Shown here one piece after another: positions 18,645 to 26,818 of a stretch of 33,884 nucleotides of DNA. A model generated the notes under the pieces. The model saw nothing but the letters and a program-made list of their open reading frames with translations. It was not told the DNA's origin and searched no databases. Each line of letters opens with the position of its first letter. The stretch's first letter is position 1. Source of the DNA: Polyangia bacterium (GTDB taxonomy: Bacteria > Myxococcota_A > Polyangia > Polyangiales > Polyangiaceae); NCBI GenBank assembly GCA_030426145.1, contig JAUHZF010000056.1, positions 1-33,884 on the forward strand, read 5' to 3'. Made by a program: the position numbers and the translations under genes.

Positions 18645-20996
18645 TCAGTAGGTGCCCGTCTGGGGCGGCCCTTGGGGTGAAGGCGCATAGGTCCCGAAGG
18701 CCTGCCCGCCCGAAGGTGCGGCCGGGTTGGCCTGACCCACCTGCACGATGATGGACAGGAAGGCCGCCGGCTTGAACCCCTCGTCGGGGCCGTTGTTTCG
18801 GGTCACGTACTCCATGCCGATCCCGCCCAGGAGACCGATGCTCGTCGTGTTTCCGCCTTCTCCGAGGATGGGGAGGGTGGGGGCGATACCCACGTAGGAG
18901 AGGATACCGAGCCTGTCGTCTCCGAGGTCTTGCACGAAACCGCCCACGTGGCCCGCGATGGGGAAGGCCCGCCGCTCCACGGGGTCGTAGCTGTCGAATG
19001 CGAAGGCGACCCCCACTGCCGAGAGCACGCTCCTCGTGATCAGCGGACGCTCGACCCACGGTGCACGTGTCACCTGGAGGGTGGCGAGCATGGCCGGCAC
19101 GGTGAAGTAACCGCGGAGGCAGTTGCCGGCCTCCTCGACGGTCTCGAAGTTCGAATCGCCACAGAGCGGGGCCGTGTGCACCGTGACCGACCCCACCAGG
19201 CGCCGCAGCTCACCCGACTGTGCAGAAGAGATGTTCTCGATGCGGGCCATTCGGCCCGCGTCGCTGAGAAGAATGACGTTGCCGTCGGTGCTCATCGGGT
19301 CGCTGTAGACCTCGATGCGCAGCCGAGACTCGCCGTCCATGCGCGCGCCGAGCGGCGGGATCCGGAAGATCGCGTTCGACGGGGTGACGATCCAGGGCTC
19401 GTCGAGGATCACACCGAGGTTGTCCTGGTCGGTACGCGTGATCTTCACCCGCATCGCCAGCGGAGCTACGAGGCGCCGCTTGGTCTGACCACGGAGCTGG
19501 ATGCGGCAGTTGCCTCGCCACAGCGGCTCGGGGGCCAAGACCAGTCCTTCGTTCGCGAGCGGTTTGCCGTGGGCAGACTTGGCGGGAAGCACACGAGGGA
19601 CGCCCCGCATGATCGGCGGGCCCTTCCTGCCTTTCTTCCCCTTCTGGGCGTCTGGCTTGAACGCGAGCGCACCCTTGGGGATCTGATTGATGCGCCCCGT
19701 CGGCCCCTCTTCCTCCGGCGGCGATGCGCCGGGGGGCGGCGTCTGCCCCGGGCGCGACTTGCCCGGAGGTGCCTTCTGCCCGGGAAGCGACTTGCCGGGC
19801 GGAGCTTTCTGCCCTGGGAGCGACTTGCCGGGAGGAGCGTTCTGACCCGGTAGCTCGCTCGGCGACCGCTGCGGGACGCCGTCACGGCCGGCGGGGGCTT
19901 TGAGCGTGAGTGGTCCGCAATCGATGACGAGGTCGTCGATCTTCGGATCGGGAAAGAGCATCGGCGGGGTGTTCGCGCTCACCAGGTCTTCGAGCGGTGG
20001 CACCGTGACCCGATAGGTGGCGCTCACCACGTTGCCGGAGGCCGGCTTCGTGAGGTTGAAGGCGGTGACCCGAACCCATCCCCCCGAAGGAAAAACACGC
20101 AACACCCGGCCGTCCGGCCGTCCGCAACCGCCCGACGCGACGTGGAAGACCGGCACCGCGAACGAGCGCTGGAAGGGGATGACCCGCGCGTTGCCGCAGG
20201 TGTCGGTGATGGCGAGGTACTCGAAGTTCGCCATCTCGCTCATGCGCGGCCACTGCATGCCGAGCCGCATCTCCGCCGAGTCGGGGGTCGGCGTGCGCGG
20301 GCGTCCACCACGGCAGAGGGGGACGTCGTCGGCCTTGCCTCGTTTGGCGGTCTCGCTCACCGGCGGGTAGGCGCAGACATGACCGTAGTTGCGCCGCCCG
20401 AGCAGCACCGGGTCGAACATGAGCTGCCCCGTGGTGGTGGCGCCGCTGATGGAGGACCCACCCTGCGTCAGGGGGTTGTTGCCCTTGGTGATGGGTCGCC
20501 AGATGGTGAGCGGCAAGGGCTGGGTGGGCGTCTGGACCTTGATCGACCGCAGCATGCGGTCGCCCGGGTTGGCGGCGACCTGGCCCATTCCGGTGCTGGT
20601 CCCAGGGCGCGGCGCGCTGCGTTCAGCGGTCGAGATGGCGCACTTGCCGGCCGCACATGCCCAGTCGCTCAGGCCCCGCCGGGCCCGTTCCACCGGGCGC
20701 GGATCGGTGCCGTAGACGTGCATCCAGACCTTGTGGGCGTCGGGAAAGATCTCTGCCGCCGCTTGCTCTTCGGCGGCGGCGTCACTCGGACCCTTCTTGC
20801 GGAGGATGCGCACCGCCCCGCGCCACCCTTGGGCCAGCTCGGGCATGGGCTCTTCGCCATCGCCCAGCGCCGGGTCTTCGTCGCCACCTTCGGCGTCGAA
20901 CGTGTCCATCGGGACCTGGGCTCGAGCCTGCAGGGTGCCCAGGAGGACGAGGGCCATCACGACAAGCGGAAAACGGGTTGCGTTGGGCAGTCGCAT
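18645..20996 (-). CDS. Secreted or outer-membrane protein with PPGK repeats, unknown function
   Basis: The 783-residue product starts with a type I signal (cleavage near QARAQ, residue 27) and an acidic stretch. About residues 90-370 form a beta-rich domain with several cysteines. Residues 383-425 are an 11-residue repeat (PGQKAPPGKSL and variants). Then comes another beta-rich domain, and the last ~150 residues alternate polar and hydrophobic residues with Gly turns (for example SIGLLGGIGMEYVT), as expected of a small outer-membrane barrel. I recognise no family. The ATG overlaps the stop of the upstream lipoprotein gene as TGATG, so translation is coupled and the two products probably act together on the cell surface. 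Confidence 0.82.
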   Translation of the reverse strand: MRLPNATRFPLVVMALVLLGTLQARAQVPMDTFDAEGGDEDPALGDGEEPMPELAQGWRGAVRILRKKGPSDAAAEEQAAAEIFPDAHKVWMHVYGTDPRPVERARRGLSDWACAAGKCAISTAERSAPRPGTSTGMGQVAANPGDRMLRSIKVQTPTQPLPLTIWRPITKGNNPLTQGGSSISGATTTGQLMFDPVLLGRRNYGHVCAYPPVSETAKRGKADDVPLCRGGRPRTPTPDSAEMRLGMQWPRMSEMANFEYLAITDTCGNARVIPFQRSFAVPVFHVASGGCGRPDGRVLRVFPSGGWVRVTAFNLTKPASGNVVSATYRVTVPPLEDLVSANTPPMLFPDPKIDDLVIDCGPLTLKAPAGRDGVPQRSPSELPGQNAPPGKSLPGQKAPPGKSLPGQKAPPGKSRPGQTPPPGASPPEEEGPTGRINQIPKGALAFKPDAQKGKKGRKGPPIMRGVPRVLPAKSAHGKPLANEGLVLAPEPLWRGNCRIQLRGQTKRRLVAPLAMRVKITRTDQDNLGVILDEPWIVTPSNAIFRIPPLGARMDGESRLRIEVYSDPMSTDGNVILLSDAGRMARIENISSAQSGELRRLVGSVTVHTAPLCGDSNFETVEEAGNCLRGYFTVPAMLATLQVTRAPWVERPLITRSVLSAVGVAFAFDSYDPVERRAFPIAGHVGGFVQDLGDDRLGILSYVGIAPTLPILGEGGNTTSIGLLGGIGMEYVTRNNGPDEGFKPAAFLSIIVQVGQANPAAPSGGQAFGTYAPSPQGPPQTGTY
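19722..19850 (-). repeat. In-frame 33-base repeat encoding PGQKAPPGKSL
   Basis: Three full 33-base units and a shortened fourth lie in frame within the 783-residue secreted-protein gene. The encoded units are PGQNAPPGKSL, PGQKAPPGKSL, PGQKAPPGKSR and PGQTPPPGAS. The core APPGK is also the unit of the repeat in the ABC exporter at 32376. Confidence 0.9.
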
Positions 20997-22281
20997 CAGT
21001 TCATCGGGGCGGGGGGCACGGTCACCGTGATCGGCTGAGAGTCACACCGCGGATCGGTCTTGAGCTCGGGAAACACTTGGATGGTGGCCGTGCCGGGCTG
21101 GTCCAGGGTGACGAAGATCTGCTGGTCGACTTCGCCCTCGTCGGGCAGCACCGCCGAGCTCACCGTGGGTCGGAGCACGTCGAGGTTCGTGGAGCGAATG
21201 TCGACGGTCATCGGCACGCGCGTGTTCTCGAAGTCGAAGGCGGCGATGTTCACCACCGCGATCGGCGGCAGGTCGTCGGTTTGAAGTGTGGACTGTGTGG
21301 TCTCGACCCGAAGCAACACGGGCTCCGGCTCGACCCGGATCGGGTCGAGCGTGCCGCTCTTGGCGCCCGATGAGAACGCGAGCCTCACGTCGTCATCCCC
21401 CTGGTCGCTGAAGCAGAAGTAGAAGGTGCCGGTGCTGCCCGCGTCCGGCGAGTCGGGGTCGTTGCCGGAGTCCTCGAGGCCGAACTGCACCACCAGGGAG
21501 TTGGTGCGCTCGCCGCTGCAGTCTTCGTTCCGGGTGACGAAGACCTCGGAGCTGAGCGACTGCACGATGGCGGGCGCGTTGACCACGACGTTGCGGTTGT
21601 TCGGGGGGGGCGTGACACTGAGCCGTGCGGCGCGTACCCGCGGGTTGGTCCACTTGCTGGGGTTCGACTCCGGGCTGCGCGAGCAGGCCAGCTTGTCGTA
21701 GTCGGCGTTGACGCGGCGTCCTTCGAGGCCCTGCACGATGAGCGAGAAGTTGCTCGCGTCCTCCGGCAGGCCCGCCGGCAGCACCGTGACTTGCCCCCGT
21801 TCGGTCCGCCCCACCACCGTGATGTCGATGTCGTCCGCGGCGAGGTCGCTCTCGCTGCGCACGACGAAGTTGGCGATGCCGTCTTCTTGCGCGGTGCAAC
21901 GAAAGACGCCGGGGAGCTGCTCGCAACTCGTCTCCTCGCCTTCGTTGGGGTCGGGAAGCAGCACCAGGGCATTGGGTGGGTTGATCTGAAGGTCGACGTA
22001 GGCTCCGCGATCGGCGGCGCCGGCGGTTACCAGGCGAACCTGGGCCCGCTTCTCGAACGGTTCCTGGCGAGGGAGGTCGTCGTTGAAACGTGCGTAGAGA
22101 GGGGCGGAGTCGAGGAGAAACTCGACCGACCCGCTGGTGGGCAGCGGGTGATTGTCCGCGACGCATCCGGTGGTGACCCCCATCACCACCCACAGGACCC
22201 CCCCGGTCGCGAACCGGCGCCACGCCGAAGTCCCCCCTCGCGCGTGGTGGTTTCGATCCCGACCCCGTCCCTCTCCCGCAC
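20996..22281 (-). CDS. Ig-like-domain lipoprotein, start unclear (possible frameshift)
   Basis: The mature part is convincing. After WRRFATGGVLWVVMGVTTGC, a lipoprotein signal, comes a ~390-residue beta-rich protein with Ig-like or cadherin-like strands (EGEVDQQIFVTLDQPG, TATIQVFP at the end), probably periplasmic or surface-bound. In this frame no ATG, GTG or TTG occurs between the signal and the upstream gene's stop at 22342; the first in-frame ATG (22465) lies well inside that gene. A GTG at 22281 in another frame would give MRERDGVGIETTTREGG and join the signal correctly if the G tract at 22232-22237 held seven bases instead of six. I therefore give 22281 as the likely start. The stop overlaps the next gene's ATG. 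Confidence 0.72.
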
Positions 22282-22341
22282 GCGACCCGCCGAAGCAGGT
22301 CGCTTCGTCTCGTGCGTCCCCCCGCGGCCTCGAGGCCGCAG

Positions 22342-22830
22342 TCAGCCCTCGTACAGCTCGGTGTACTCGGTGCCGAAGGGGTGACGGTGCCAGGCTTGGA
22401 TTCGTTGCGGGAAGCCCGATTCGTCCGTGTACTCGCATTCCCCGTATTCCCAGTCGGTGTGCCACTCGCTCATGCCGGTAGCAGCCTCCACAGCCAGGGA
22501 GTGGGCGACCACGTCGTCTTCGTCGTGGCGGCTCACCTGTACGTCCCCTCGTCCCGTGTAGATGTTGATCGTGACCATGCTCTCACCTGCCTGGATGGTG
22601 GTGGTTTGTTCGGGTCCCTGGTGGGGCCCCTGGGTCGCGGATCGTGAGGGCGTGGCGTGGGCGGACTTGGCCTTCTCGTCGGCGTATCGTTCGAGGACCT
22701 CGAGCGGTACCCGTGCGACCCGACCCCCCGGCAGCGGTACGAGGAACCGGGGTTCCTCCCGCGTCGCGGCGTCAGGCGCACCGATGGTGCTCACATGGGT
22801 CTCGTCGTCGGCGATTTCGTTCTTGGCCAT
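22342..22830 (-). CDS. Small protein of unknown family with aromatic/acidic C-terminus
   Basis: The start at 22830 is well supported: GAGGAAA lies 7 bases before ATG, although the frame stays open to 22902. The 162-residue protein has three parts. Residues 1-60 include REEPRFLVPLPGGRVARVPL and a helix (EVLERYADEKAKSAH). Residues 60-80 are a polar Gln/Pro/Ser linker. The rest holds SMVTINIYTGRGDVQVSRHD and a C-terminus unusually rich in Trp, Tyr, Glu and His (SEWHTDWEYGECEYTDE, QAWHRHPFGTEYTELYEG). There is no signal peptide or membrane span. I do not recognise the family. It opens the minus-strand gene set facing the kinase operon. A leader-plus-core layout (as in a modified peptide precursor) is possible but unproven, as no modifying enzyme is in the window. 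Confidence 0.8.
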   Translation of the reverse strand: MAKNEIADDETHVSTIGAPDAATREEPRFLVPLPGGRVARVPLEVLERYADEKAKSAHATPSRSATQGPHQGPEQTTTIQAGESMVTINIYTGRGDVQVSRHDEDDVVAHSLAVEAATGMSEWHTDWEYGECEYTDESGFPQRIQAWHRHPFGTEYTELYEG

Positions 22831-23057
22831 GCCGTTTCCTCGTGCGTCACCGAGCAGCGCCGCAGCATAGCGCGACTCGGTGGCGGGCGGGAAAGCACTC
22901 ACGTTTTCGAACCAGGGGAGTAAAGACTCCGCGCGGGCGAAAACGATTCACGGGGCGCTGCGATTTTCGTGTCGAATTCCTGCTGGTCCCCGAGCGGCCA
23001 AAGAGATCCCCGGGCGGGCTTTACGTCCTCCGGGGGTCGGGGCAACAATGACGCCAA
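22831..23057. promoter_or_regulatory. Divergent intergenic region between the small-protein set and the kinase operon
   Basis: About 227 bases separate two gene sets transcribed outward, so at least two promoters must lie here. It includes a short hairpin GGAGT-AAAG-ACTCC (22917-22930) and a spaced dyad CGAAAA (22938-22943) with TTTTCG (22964-22969), the most A/T-rich part of the region. I cannot assign -35 and -10 boxes. Confidence 0.5.
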
Positions 23058-26000
23058 GTGACGCGCCCTCAGGAAGCAGACGAGCGGGTCGGCACCGTGG
23101 TGGCCGACAAGTACCGGATCGCGCGTCTGTTGGGCTCGGGCGGCATGGGCAACGTCTACGAGGGCGAGAACCTCACCATCGGCAAGCGGGTGGCCCTCAA
23201 GTTCCTGCACATGACGGCCCAGCGCGACGAGACCTCACTGCTGCGCTTTCAGCGGGAGGCGCGAGCCATCAGCACCGTGCAGAGCGCCCACATCGTTCAG
23301 GTCTTCGACTGGGGCCAGGACGCTCAGGGACAGCCCTTCTTGGTCATGGAGTACCTCGAGGGGCGCGATCTGTCGGAGCGCCTGCGGGCCCAGGGACGGT
23401 TGCCCGTGGGAGAGGCCGTGCGTTTCGCAGTCGAGGCGCTGCGGGGTCTGCGGCGCGTGCACGCCGCGGGCATCGTGCACCGTGATCTCAAGCCCGAGAA
23501 CCTCTTCCTCGTGCCCGGCGATGACGACCGGCTCCACGTGAAGATCGTCGACTTCGGCCTCAGCAAGCTGATGGAGCCGCCCGAGACCCCCGATTTCCAG
23601 CAGTCGGCTCGGCTCACCCAAGACGGCGCGATCGTGGGCACGCCGCTCTACATGTCGCCCGAGCAGGTCGAAGCCATCGAGGAGGTCGACCACCGCGCCG
23701 ATCTTTGGGCGGTAGGCGCCATCCTTCACGAGATGCTGGCCGGAGCGCCGCCCTTCATGGACCGGAGTTACGCCCGCCTCGTGATGGCGATCTGCCAGCG
23801 CGACCCGCAAGACCTGACGCAGCTCAACCCCGAGGTGCCGCCGTCGCTCGCCTCGATCGTCCGACTCGCGCTCACGCGTGCCCGCGAGCACCGCTTCCAG
23901 CACGCCGAGGCCTTCATCGAAGCCCTCGCCTCCATCCCCGTCGTGGACGATGGCCCGGGCGCTCCGAGTGCGGCCCGACCCCTCGGGGGGCGCGCGCTGT
24001 CGCCCCTTCCCGGGGCGCGCCCGAGCGGCGTCTCACCCCACGCCACCATGCCCTCCGTGGACGTTTCGGCGGCGATCGCGGCGGAGCCCGTTCGCGTCCA
24101 GACCGTGGTCGCGCCCGAGGCGCCCCCGGCGGGCAGCATAGGGGTCACCAAGACCGAGCCCGCCGCGGAGGGGGGGCCGCTCGACGCGACGATCGCGGCC
24201 CAGACCAAGGGTGCGGCCACCGTCTGGCTCAGTGACGCACCGGTCTTCTCCATCTGGCGTGGCGAGGTGGATGCCCCCGATCGCCTTCGCATCGAAGCCC
24301 GCGACGGAAGCATCCGCGATCTCAGACTGGAGCCCGTGGGCACCCTCTCGCTGGGGCGTGTCAAAGCCGTCGGGGGCGAGGTGAACGATCTCGTCTATCC
24401 CGATGTCGCCTCCCGCCTCGCCGCCCGGCTCCACCACGATGGGGTACGGTGGTGGCTGGAGCGCCGGCAGGAGTGCAGCGTTCCGGTGCAGGTGGGCACG
24501 CGGGCGCTCGCCCGGGGAGAGCGCGCTCCGATGGTGCACGGCGCTTTCGTCACCGTGGGCGCGATGCGCGCCACGCTCGTCGATCGCCGCTACGTATCGC
24601 GCTCGGTGCCGTCGGATACCGTCGATGCCCAGACCGGGCTGCTCGCTCGGGGTGGCCTCGAGCAAGAGGTGGCGACCGCGCTCCAGCAGGAAGACGCCTA
24701 CGGGTTGGTGCTCGTCTTGGTGCAAGGGGGCGACGGAGCGGCGCCGGTCACGGCAGCGGTGGCGGTGCACCAGGGATGGCCAACCGACGTCGTGGCTCGA
24801 CAAGGGGATGTCGTCGCGCTGCTCGTACGTGGCGACGAAGGCCGCTGCGCGCAGGTCGCGGCCAAGGCGGGCAACCTCGTGGCCGAAGCCGGGGTGACCG
24901 TGCTCGCCGCTGGTCATTGGAGCCTCCAGGGTGAGTCGCAGCTGGCCGGGAGCGAGGTCGAGCTGGCCCTGGACGCCATCGACGGGGCGGCCATGGGCCG
25001 CCACTCTCTTCCTGGTGGCGGCGCCGCGCCCGCGCCGCCGTCCGTGGTGGCGCTTCGGGATCACAAGGCCGCTGTGCGGCTGAGCCTCACCGGCGAGGTC
25101 GTGGCGCGGGCCAAGCATCCCAAGCAGCAGATGCTGCTGTTCGGCATCGAAGAACAGGCCGCACTCTCGCGCATCGGCCCCAAGGTCGTTGGGGCGTTGG
25201 AGCAGGAGCTGGCCGCCATGGTCAGCTCCCAGGTGGGCCCATCGGCCATGGTAGCCAAGCTCGGTGACGGCGTGCTCGGGGTCAGCTTCCCCCGCAAGAT
25301 CGACGCGGCGGAGCTCGGCGTGCAGGTCCAATGCGAGTGGCACGCCCGCGCGCCCATCACCGATGGCGCGGTCGAGCTTCCGCGGTCGCTCTCGTGGGAA
25401 GAGGTGATGGCCGAGCGCGCCGACACGCGTGCAAAGGAGCTGTCGCGCGAGTGCGCCGACGCCCATGGCGTGCTGAGCGCGCTCTCGGGCGGCCTGCCGT
25501 ATCCCATCGCCGGGCGGGTGCATGCGGCCATCGGCTCCCTCAGCGCCGTCGAGCGCGTGAAGATGCTCTTCGACGTGCTCGAGGGCACGTGGCGCTTCAT
25601 CGCTATCGTGCTCGCCGCGGCCTACTTCGCCAAGGCGCGCACGGGCGAGGTCGACGAGGCCCAGCAGAAGGCGCTCCTCGCGTACTACAAGAAGGTGAAG
25701 ACCCGCGCGGGGCTGCCACTCGGGTCGTGGCGCGAGCTGGCCCGCCTCTCGGTGAAGGGTTTCTCGGGTCAGGACGACCCGATCGGGCGCCTCGCGTCGC
25801 AGGTCCTCGGCGTGAAGCTCAGTCAGAACCAGACCTTCGACCAGTTGAGCAACCTGCTCCACTCCGAGCGCAACAACTTCGCCCACGGCCACTACAACGA
25901 GGCGCGTGCCGCGGCCGACGTGACCGAGTTCGAGCAGATGACGCGGGCCTTCCTGCGGGCGCTGCGACCGCTCGCGGCGTGGACGCTGGTGACGGTTCAA

Positions 26001-26342
26001 CGGACCGAGCCCGATCTCTACGGCGAGTCGCAGACCGTCGAATTCATCGACCACACGGGCCCCCACCTCGCCGGCGCGCGGCGCCGGATCGGCTTCATGA
26101 GTCCGGTGCGGCTCGCCCATGTGGTCTACCTGGCGCGATGGCGCGATGGTTTGGTCCTGCCCCTCGACCCGTGGGTGCGGCGCCTGGCGAACGACGACCG
26201 ATTCGACCTCTATTGGATCGACCATCTCCCGCGGGAAGGCGCGTGCCACATGAGCTCCACCGTCTCTGGGGAGTCGCTGTCGTCGACCATCGATGCCCGC
26301 CGCTTGCCGCCGCTGCTGCGGGAGCTCATGGCGCAGTCGTGA
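23058..26342 (+). CDS. Ser/Thr kinase fused to FHA-like, degenerate GGDEF-like and HEPN-like domains
   Basis: The protein starts at GTG 23058 and has 1094 residues. Residues 20-290 are a complete Hanks-type kinase: Gly loop LLGSGGMGNVYEG, Lys48 in VALKFL, HRDLKPEN (Asp143) and DFGLSK (Asp165), then GTPLYMSPEQ. A Pro/Ala-rich linker follows (295-385). Residues 388-512 look like an FHA-type fold (LSLGRVKAV, LHHDGVRWWLERR, VHGAFVTVG). Residues 518-650 begin with DAQTGLLARGGLEQEV, like the start of a GGDEF domain, but no GGDEF motif is visible. The C-terminus (about 812-975) is all-helical and includes LLHSERNNFAHGHYNEAR, an R-x4-H HEPN motif (Arg938, His943). No membrane span is visible. The gene's stop overlaps the GTG of the next gene. 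Confidence 0.85.
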   Translation: MTRPQEADERVGTVVADKYRIARLLGSGGMGNVYEGENLTIGKRVALKFLHMTAQRDETSLLRFQREARAISTVQSAHIVQVFDWGQDAQGQPFLVMEYLEGRDLSERLRAQGRLPVGEAVRFAVEALRGLRRVHAAGIVHRDLKPENLFLVPGDDDRLHVKIVDFGLSKLMEPPETPDFQQSARLTQDGAIVGTPLYMSPEQVEAIEEVDHRADLWAVGAILHEMLAGAPPFMDRSYARLVMAICQRDPQDLTQLNPEVPPSLASIVRLALTRAREHRFQHAEAFIEALASIPVVDDGPGAPSAARPLGGRALSPLPGARPSGVSPHATMPSVDVSAAIAAEPVRVQTVVAPEAPPAGSIGVTKTEPAAEGGPLDATIAAQTKGAATVWLSDAPVFSIWRGEVDAPDRLRIEARDGSIRDLRLEPVGTLSLGRVKAVGGEVNDLVYPDVASRLAARLHHDGVRWWLERRQECSVPVQVGTRALARGERAPMVHGAFVTVGAMRATLVDRRYVSRSVPSDTVDAQTGLLARGGLEQEVATALQQEDAYGLVLVLVQGGDGAAPVTAAVAVHQGWPTDVVARQGDVVALLVRGDEGRCAQVAAKAGNLVAEAGVTVLAAGHWSLQGESQLAGSEVELALDAIDGAAMGRHSLPGGGAAPAPPSVVALRDHKAAVRLSLTGEVVARAKHPKQQMLLFGIEEQAALSRIGPKVVGALEQELAAMVSSQVGPSAMVAKLGDGVLGVSFPRKIDAAELGVQVQCEWHARAPITDGAVELPRSLSWEEVMAERADTRAKELSRECADAHGVLSALSGGLPYPIAGRVHAAIGSLSAVERVKMLFDVLEGTWRFIAIVLAAAYFAKARTGEVDEAQQKALLAYYKKVKTRAGLPLGSWRELARLSVKGFSGQDDPIGRLASQVLGVKLSQNQTFDQLSNLLHSERNNFAHGHYNEARAAADVTEFEQMTRAFLRALRPLAAWTLVTVQRTEPDLYGESQTVEFIDHTGPHLAGARRRIGFMSPVRLAHVVYLARWRDGLVLPLDPWVRRLANDDRFDLYWIDHLPREGACHMSSTVSGESLSSTIDARRLPPLLRELMAQS

Positions 26343-26770
26343 CGAAGCGCCCCTGGTACGCGGACGGTCTCCGCTTCACGTGCACCGGCTGCGGAGACTG
26401 CTGCACCGGCGATCCTGGCGCGGTGTGGGTCAACGACGAGGAGATCGCTGCACTCGCCGAGCACCTCGAGCTGTCCCCGAAGGACTTCGAGCGCCGCTAC
26501 GTGCGCCGCCTGGCCCGGGGGCGCAGCCTCTTCGAGCGTTTCAACGGCGACTGTGTGTTCTTCGACCCCGAGAGCCGGGGTTGTCAGGTCTACGAGGCAC
26601 GGCCGGTCCAATGCCGCACCTGGCCCTTCTGGGACGAGAACCTCGAAAGCGAAGACGCGTGGTGTGAAGCCGAGGGGAGCTGCCCCGGAGCGGGGGAGGG
26701 CGAGCTGGTATCCCTCGACCGGATCCGCGCCCAGCTTCGGGTGCATCGCGCTGCTCGAAAGAAGGACTGA
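26339..26770 (+). CDS. YkgJ-family cysteine-cluster protein (CxxCxxCC)
   Basis: The GTG at 26339 overlaps the kinase stop as GTGA, so translation is coupled. The 143-residue product has the family hallmark FTCTGCGDCC near the start, then GDCVFFDPESRGC and RPVQCRTWPFW, and CEAEGSC near the end. These spaced cysteines fit the YkgJ / UPF0153 family, thought to bind a metal or iron-sulfur cluster. No signal peptide is present. Members occur widely as small cytoplasmic proteins with poorly known roles. Being sandwiched between two large kinases in one operon is unusual and may indicate a redox or metal sensor for them, which is my inference only. Confidence 0.9.
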   Translation: MTKRPWYADGLRFTCTGCGDCCTGDPGAVWVNDEEIAALAEHLELSPKDFERRYVRRLARGRSLFERFNGDCVFFDPESRGCQVYEARPVQCRTWPFWDENLESEDAWCEAEGSCPGAGEGELVSLDRIRAQLRVHRAARKKD

Positions 26771-26818
26771 CAACGCACGGTAGCGGTCCGGCGCCGTCCT
26801 ATCTACGCTCGAACCCGG

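Noticed and set aside
24033..26249. Long minus-strand open frame opposite the kinase-HEPN gene
   Set aside because: Same antisense effect; no recognisable domain and biased composition.
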